Positions 14,929 to 18,980 of a stretch of 18,980 nt of DNA are shown here, in pieces. The translations under genes were made by a program, and so were the position numbers. Position 1 is the first letter of the stretch; the number at the start of each line of letters is the position of its first letter. The notes under the pieces are model-generated. The model searched no databases. It was given only the letters and a program-made list of their open reading frames with translations, and was not told where the DNA came from. Source of the stretch: Bacteroidaceae bacterium (GTDB taxonomy: Bacteria; Bacteroidota; Bacteroidia; Bacteroidales; Bacteroidaceae); NCBI GenBank assembly GCA_017503065.1, contig JAFVTT010000047.1:1-18980 (forward strand). Direction: 5' to 3'.

Positions 14929-15813
14929 TTAATCGTTACACATAGTACCCAAATACAGGAACAACAGGCCCAGCAGGACAAGGACAAGGTCCACGGCCTT
15001 GCTCTTCAGGTTCCGTTCGTGGAACAGGAAGGCTCCCATCATGAAACTTACTATCACGCTGCCACGGCGCACCATGCTGACTACGCTTATCATGGCATCG
15101 TCCAATGACAGGGAATAGAAGTAGGCCAGGTCTGCCGCACAGATGAACAGGCTTATGAAGGGTATGGTCCAACGCCATTGGAACTTGGTTTCGGGCTGTC
15201 CCTTCCACCTCTCCAGCATTATCACAACGAGCATTATGGCCAACTGGTAGAAATTGAAATAGCTTTGCACCGTCAGTCTGTTCAGTCCCAGACCTCCGTC
15301 CTCGGGCGAAGACATCAGGTATTTGTCGTACAGGCCGCTACATGCTCCCAACAGGGCAGCGGCAACAAGGCACAGTGCCCAGCGGTTGCGCATGAAGTCT
15401 ATGCCTTCCTTCTTTCCACCCAACTTAAGCAGCAGGAAGGAACTGAGGGCCAGTAGAACACCTGTCCACTGGAAGAGGTTTAGGCGTTCGCCGAAAAGGA
15501 ACATCGCACCCACCAGAACCAGCATGGGACGGGAAGCATTGACTGGGCCTACTATGGTCAGAGGCAGATGCTTCATGGCATAATATCCGCATATCCAGGA
15601 ACTGAGTACGATGAAGGCTTTCAGTACGATATACTTCTGCACCTCCCATCCTCCGAAGGGAGCATACCAGATCATGGGCAGGAATATGATGGACGAGAAC
15701 AGGCAGTTCAGCAACAACACCGTAAGCACGGCATTATCCCTCAAGGACTGCTTCTTGAACACATCATAGAAACCCAGCAAAGCGGCGCTGACAAAGGCAA
15801 ACAATATCCACAT
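14929..15813 (-). CDS. EamA/DMT-family transporter
   Basis: 294 residues with about ten hydrophobic helices arranged as two EamA repeats (roughly 2-135 and 148-290). Conserved features are a helix-1 start WILFAFVSAALLGFYDVFKK, the end of repeat one around NASRPMLVLVGAMFLFGERLNLFQWTGVLL, and its counterpart VRRGSVIVSFMMGAFLFHERNLKSKAVDLVLVLLG near the C-terminus. Drug/metabolite transporters move small metabolites across the inner membrane. The substrate cannot be read from the sequence. It follows truA by 29 bp and is nearly contiguous with DUF3256. Confidence 0.88.
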   Translation of the reverse strand: MWILFAFVSAALLGFYDVFKKQSLRDNAVLTVLLLNCLFSSIIFLPMIWYAPFGGWEVQKYIVLKAFIVLSSWICGYYAMKHLPLTIVGPVNASRPMLVLVGAMFLFGERLNLFQWTGVLLALSSFLLLKLGGKKEGIDFMRNRWALCLVAAALLGACSGLYDKYLMSSPEDGGLGLNRLTVQSYFNFYQLAIMLVVIMLERWKGQPETKFQWRWTIPFISLFICAADLAYFYSLSLDDAMISVVSMVRRGSVIVSFMMGAFLFHERNLKSKAVDLVLVLLGLLFLYLGTMCND

Positions 15814-15842
15814 ATCCTATCCTACATTTATTACATCTCATG

Positions 15843-16577
15843 TCAATACAGCACCTCCACCAGAAAGAGGGCATTTCCAGGCACACTGTCGCCGGCACGG
15901 CAACGGTCCTTTGCTTCGATGACACTACGGAGCTGTTCTATAGTCATTCGTCCGCGGCCCACCTCCATCAGCGTTCCCACTATGGCACGCACCATATTGC
16001 GCAGGAAGCGGTTGGCAGTGACGGTGAAACGCCACTGGTCCTCTCCCACCCTGTCCCAACGGGCCTCTGTAATGGTGCAGTCGTTGGTCTTGGTGTCTGT
16101 ATTGACCTTGGAAAAGGACGTGAAGTCCTTGTACTCCATCAGCACACGGGCCGCGCGGTTCATGAGTTCAAAGTCGGGATTGCCGTACACCTGCCAACTG
16201 TATGAACGCAGAAACGGGTTCTTGTCCAAATGCACATAGTAATGGTATGTCCTGGATTTGGCCGAGAAACGTGCGTGCATGTCGTCAGCGACAGGCTCCA
16301 CATGCTGCACCGCAATGTCTCGGGGCAGGAGTTTGTTCAGTTTGTATACCAACTGAGAGCAATCCAGCACCTCGTCGTGATCGAAGTGGGCAATCATCTT
16401 GCGTGCATGCACTCCAGTGTCGGTACGGCCAGCCCCCACCACCTCCATGGGTTTGCGCATCAGAGTGGAAAGGGCCTTCTGCAGTTCCTCCTGCACAGTA
16501 ACGCTGTGTGGCTGTATCTGCCATCCATGGTATGCAGTACCGTCGTATGAAAAAGTGATGAAGTAGCGCATCGGCAA
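15843..16577 (-). CDS. truA: tRNA pseudouridine(38-40) synthase
   Basis: 244 residues, full length. Converts uridines 38-40 in the tRNA anticodon stem to pseudouridine. Family marks are the opening RYFITFSYDGTAYHGWQ, catalytic Asp53 in GAGRTDTGVHA (48-58), HARFSAKSRTYHYYV (with the conserved Tyr) and the closing RFLRNMVRAIVG.L.EVG.G (about 190-209). Translation may start at Met1 (16577) or Met3 (16571); the second gives the more usual MRYF beginning. It sits 7 bp after the endonuclease I stop, so it is almost certainly translated from the same message. Confidence 0.94.
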   Translation of the reverse strand: MPMRYFITFSYDGTAYHGWQIQPHSVTVQEELQKALSTLMRKPMEVVGAGRTDTGVHARKMIAHFDHDEVLDCSQLVYKLNKLLPRDIAVQHVEPVADDMHARFSAKSRTYHYYVHLDKNPFLRSYSWQVYGNPDFELMNRAARVLMEYKDFTSFSKVNTDTKTNDCTITEARWDRVGEDQWRFTVTANRFLRNMVRAIVGTLMEVGRGRMTIEQLRSVIEAKDRCRAGDSVPGNALFLVEVLY

Positions 16578-16584
16578 GTATTGG

Positions 16585-18051
16585 TTATTTTATGTATAGC
16601 CTGCCATTCTGTATAAAGACACCTTTGGTCTTGACTGGATTTACCCTACGTCCGGTAAGGTCGTACACCTTATGCACCACAACCTCGTGTGAAGTTCCGG
16701 TAATATCGTCTATACCTGTCACGGCAGGAACACCCACAACCTTAACGTCCCTGATTTCCCAGCCATAGCATGCATCTGCATTGCTGGTATAGTGGAACGC
16801 CAGTACTATCTGCCTACCGGCAAAGACATCAAGGCTGATTGTGCCCGAACTTGACTCTGGCGTCCAACCGGAAGCCGGTGCAACGGGGAAGCCAACATCC
16901 AGAGTTTCCCATGCCGTTTCCTGGGGAGCATCGCAATAGTCATCGGTTACGAGCACACTGAAATATACGTCCTTGACATCAACTCCGACATTGAAACCAG
17001 TCTGGTGTACGAACTCCAACTTGGCAGACTTGTAATCCGTCAGGTCCACATCGGCAAGGAGATAGTTGTCTGCAACCTTACCCATGCTGTATGCGTTTGC
17101 CACTGCTCCATACTTGCTGTCGCTACGCCACAGGGTTCCCTCAGTGCCATCGGGCTTGACATCACGGAATATACCCAGGCCTCCGGTCATAGCCTCGTCG
17201 ACAATGCCAACCGTCTCCTCGGGAACAACTGTTGATGCTCCTTCTATAGTGAAGGCATAGTCCACACTGTCGCCCCAGACATACTCACAAAGGTTGGGGA
17301 AGTCGACAAACGGATTGCGGTTGCCCTGTATGCCATATACAGCCTCGTTACGAGCAATCTCTATCTCGTCTACAGGATCCTGGCGAGACCATCTAAGCAC
17401 CATTTCCATTGTCCAATCGTTGAACGTTGGCCACTGGTTGTTCTCCAACTGGTCAAGGCCATTGCTTCGCCATGTCAGGTCGCTGTAGCATGTAACCATG
17501 TACATGTAGGTACGGGCAAAGTCGCCCTTCCACCTATCCTCTGGTTCCCATACCCTGTTGCTGACCTCATTGCAGTTGCCTATCTTGATGCTTCCATTGT
17601 CGTAGGAAATGTTACGCGTCACCTCGCCCATGGCATAGTTACTCTTCTTGCTGTTCGCCTCACTGTCGCTGGGCATCAGATTGAACAGGTCAAAGTAAGC
17701 CTGAACCTCACTGCCTCCCCACCAACTCTTGGCAAAAGAGTGTTCGATGTTCATGCCACTAGGCGCCCTGTCTACCGTAGTGAACTGACGTTTATTGGTA
17801 CTGTACCTGTCTATGCAGTAATTATCCTGCGTGCGGTCAGTCACGTAAAAGCCACTCCATGTGCGACCCTCGCCACCACCATAACCTAAGACGGTTGCAG
17901 GGCAGATAATCTCGTGAAGGGCAGCCTTTAGAGCTGCCTTGTTCTTACCGTTTGCCTTATCATAATAACCTTCCGGGAACGACGTTGCCGAAACCAATTG
18001 TACGAAAGCGCACAACAGCAACAGGAAAACTGCATATCTTCTCTTTATCAT
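16585..18051 (-). CDS. Secreted endonuclease I (EndA/NucM family) with C-terminal extension
   Basis: 488 residues. The signal peptide MIKRRYAVFLLLLCAFVQLVSA is cleaved near Thr23. The endonuclease I domain covers about 28-265: GRTWSGFYVTDR, the His-Me-finger core NIEHSFAKSWWGG with His104, LFNLMPSDSEANSKKSNY (122-139), EPEDRWKGDFARTYMYMVTCYSD (169-191) and NEAVYGIQGNRNPFVDFPNLCEYVWGD (235-261). These enzymes cut DNA, and often RNA, outside the cytoplasm. Residues about 280-440 form a choice-of-anchor J-like β-domain (LADVDLTDYKSAKLEFVHQTGF, RQIVLAFHYTSN...YGWEIRDVKVVG). The end, VYDLTGRRVNPVKTKGVFIQNGRLYIK region, resembles the Bacteroidota type IX-style sorting tail. It lies between the DUF308 gene (2-bp gap) and truA (7-bp gap), so a secreted nuclease is embedded in a housekeeping operon. 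Confidence 0.93.
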   Translation of the reverse strand: MIKRRYAVFLLLLCAFVQLVSATSFPEGYYDKANGKNKAALKAALHEIICPATVLGYGGGEGRTWSGFYVTDRTQDNYCIDRYSTNKRQFTTVDRAPSGMNIEHSFAKSWWGGSEVQAYFDLFNLMPSDSEANSKKSNYAMGEVTRNISYDNGSIKIGNCNEVSNRVWEPEDRWKGDFARTYMYMVTCYSDLTWRSNGLDQLENNQWPTFNDWTMEMVLRWSRQDPVDEIEIARNEAVYGIQGNRNPFVDFPNLCEYVWGDSVDYAFTIEGASTVVPEETVGIVDEAMTGGLGIFRDVKPDGTEGTLWRSDSKYGAVANAYSMGKVADNYLLADVDLTDYKSAKLEFVHQTGFNVGVDVKDVYFSVLVTDDYCDAPQETAWETLDVGFPVAPASGWTPESSSGTISLDVFAGRQIVLAFHYTSNADACYGWEIRDVKVVGVPAVTGIDDITGTSHEVVVHKVYDLTGRRVNPVKTKGVFIQNGRLYIK

Positions 18052-18053
18052 CG

Positions 18054-18683
18054 CTATTCGTCCTTTTCGTTGGCGTTGACAACTTCAAAATCAACATACT
18101 CGGCTTCACGTGCTCTTCGAGCCGCTTCCTCAGCTTTCTTCTGCTCACGCTCATATACTTTGGAATAGTGCTTCGTGCGAAGAGCAAGGAACATGTCGCT
18201 TAAACCATAGTAGATACACGTCGCACCCAATATCTTGAACAATGTGGCGGCAGCCTCACTGGTATGCATAACACAATATGCGCCCACACCTATCAGAACA
18301 AGAGGCATGAACATAAGCAACCATGAAAACGGTGACACCTTGCGGTTGGCAAACATGGAAAGGAACTGGTTGATGCCAGCCAGCAACAGCAGGAAACCTA
18401 TCAGGAACACAAGGTAAGTTACGAAGTTATCGGGATACATTATCAGGTATACACACAACATAATACTGCCTATCGACATCAAGGGAAAGGACGGACGAAC
18501 TATCGCATTCCTGCTAAGTTGACCATACAGATACGCAATTACGCCGAACACTCCAGGCAACAGTAACAGCAAACCTATCAATTTGACTATCAAAGCAGGC
18601 ATCTGCTCTGCATTGAACAGCAAAAGCAAGCCTACCAACAATGAGCACAATGAGCGAAAGATATAACTACTTATCAACTTCAT
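18054..18683 (-). CDS. DUF308/HdeD-like inner-membrane protein
   Basis: 209 residues. About six hydrophobic segments (e.g. LCSLLVGLLLLF, LIGLLLLLPGVFGVIAYLYG, FVTYLVFLIGFLLLLAG, WLLMFMPLVLIGVGAY, LFKILGATCIYYGLSDMFLAL) in paired repeats, as in DUF308 (HdeD-like) proteins. A charged cytoplasmic tail from about 170 has a short coiled-coil-like stretch (YEREQKKAEEAARRAREAEYVDF). The function is unknown; HdeD relatives are linked to acid tolerance in enterobacteria, but that cannot be transferred here. It is the first gene of the leftward operon and is separated from endonuclease I by 2 bp. Confidence 0.75.
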   Translation of the reverse strand: MKLISSYIFRSLCSLLVGLLLLFNAEQMPALIVKLIGLLLLLPGVFGVIAYLYGQLSRNAIVRPSFPLMSIGSIMLCVYLIMYPDNFVTYLVFLIGFLLLLAGINQFLSMFANRKVSPFSWLLMFMPLVLIGVGAYCVMHTSEAAATLFKILGATCIYYGLSDMFLALRTKHYSKVYEREQKKAEEAARRAREAEYVDFEVVNANEKDE

Positions 18684-18733
18684 AACATCTATTCTTTAAG
18701 ATTAAACATCAAATAATTCTCCCTTACAAGGTA

Positions 18734-18763
18734 CAAAGGTACAATAAAAAGATGACAAAGCAA
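18734..18763 (-). promoter_or_regulatory. Promoter of the DUF308-endA-truA-EamA-DUF3256 operon
   Basis: Minus-strand TACCTTTG (18734-18741) is an exact -7 box. A TTG at 18761-18763 lies 19 bases upstream in the -33 position. The predicted start is near 18727, 44 nt before the ATG at 18683. No other TAnnTTTG box is evident between the operon's genes. Confidence 0.6.
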
Positions 18764-18822
18764 TCGTTTAGACTAAAAAGCTACACCAAAGTGTATAAGC
18801 ATCCGAAACAGAGAAAGCAAGA

Positions 18823-18842
18823 GGAAGTTCTCCCAAACTTCC
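18823..18842 (-). terminator. Second hairpin downstream of the rRNA operon
   Basis: GGAAGTT/AACTTCC, a 7-bp stem with a six-base loop, 13 bp beyond the larger terminator hairpin in the leftward direction. The minus-strand sequence after it is T/C-rich (CTCTTGCTTTCTCTG), which suits a back-up terminator. Confidence 0.5.
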
Positions 18843-18855
18843 CCCACAAACGCAA

Positions 18856-18889
18856 AGGAGTCCCTTGGAACATTCTCCAAAGGACTCCT
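18856..18889 (-). terminator. Terminator of the leftward rRNA operon
   Basis: AGGAGTCC pairs with GGACTCCT, and inside this TTGGA pairs with TCCAA around a six-base loop. The single odd pair (positions 18864/18881) is C-A on the plus strand but G-U in minus-strand RNA. The fold is therefore continuous (14 pairs) only when transcribed leftward, as expected after 5S rRNA. A T-rich stretch follows. Confidence 0.75.
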
Positions 18890-18901
18890 CTTCTCTAAAA
18901 A

Positions 18902-18980
<79 letters not shown>

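Overview
The window looks like chromosomal DNA from a Bacteroidales bacterium, most likely of the Prevotella/Bacteroides lineage. The signs are several promoters with the Bacteroidota -7 box TAnnTTTG, families largely confined to this order (DUF4831, DUF3256, DUF5689 and DUF6359), lipoproteins with Bacteroidota-style lipoboxes, a TonB-dependent receptor, and a zinc-free (type B) ribosomal protein bL31. I cannot name the species.

Layout. From about 100 to 2073, leftward: DUF4831 and a short PgeF/LACC1-like protein, with a free-standing promoter near the left edge that fires out of the window. From 2209 to 4717, rightward: the housekeeping run hpt, adk, obgE. A strong two-way hairpin at 4779-4816 separates obgE from a leftward pair: a secreted endonuclease/exonuclease/phosphatase (EEP) nuclease (5877-6923) and class II fructose-bisphosphate aldolase (4833-5831). 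From 7124 to 12649, rightward: a three-gene surface operon (TonB-dependent barrel, DUF5689 lipoprotein, four-module lipoprotein with DUF6359) closed by a clear intrinsic terminator at 12675-12705. Then come rpmE (type B bL31) with its own promoter and a lipoprotein NUC1-type nuclease (13181-14149). That gene runs into an elaborate 111-bp palindromic element (14146-14256). From 18683 back to 14304 is a leftward operon: DUF308 membrane protein, secreted endonuclease I, truA, EamA transporter, DUF3256. The right edge holds the 3' part of a leftward 5S rRNA and the likely terminators of its rRNA operon.

How it may work together. Three exported nucleases of three unrelated folds (EEP, NUC1/ββα-metal, endonuclease I) lie within about 12 kb around a TonB-dependent outer-membrane barrel and two lipoproteins, both built from predicted OB-fold-type domains. 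There is no SusD homologue and no carbohydrate-active enzyme. The simplest reading is an outer-membrane system for capturing and degrading extracellular nucleic acid, or for scavenging nucleotides or phosphate. This is inferred from domains and proximity, not demonstrated. Purine-salvage genes (hpt, and pgeF of a family with purine-nucleoside activity) are near, but hpt-adk-obgE is a common Bacteroidales neighbourhood, so that link is weak.

Other structure worth attention: the GTACC-rich palindromic element after the NUC1 gene, a perfect 20-bp palindrome between adk and obgE, a four-copy 9-bp tandem repeat after obgE, a shortened PgeF N-terminus, and a small hairpin in the bL31 leader.
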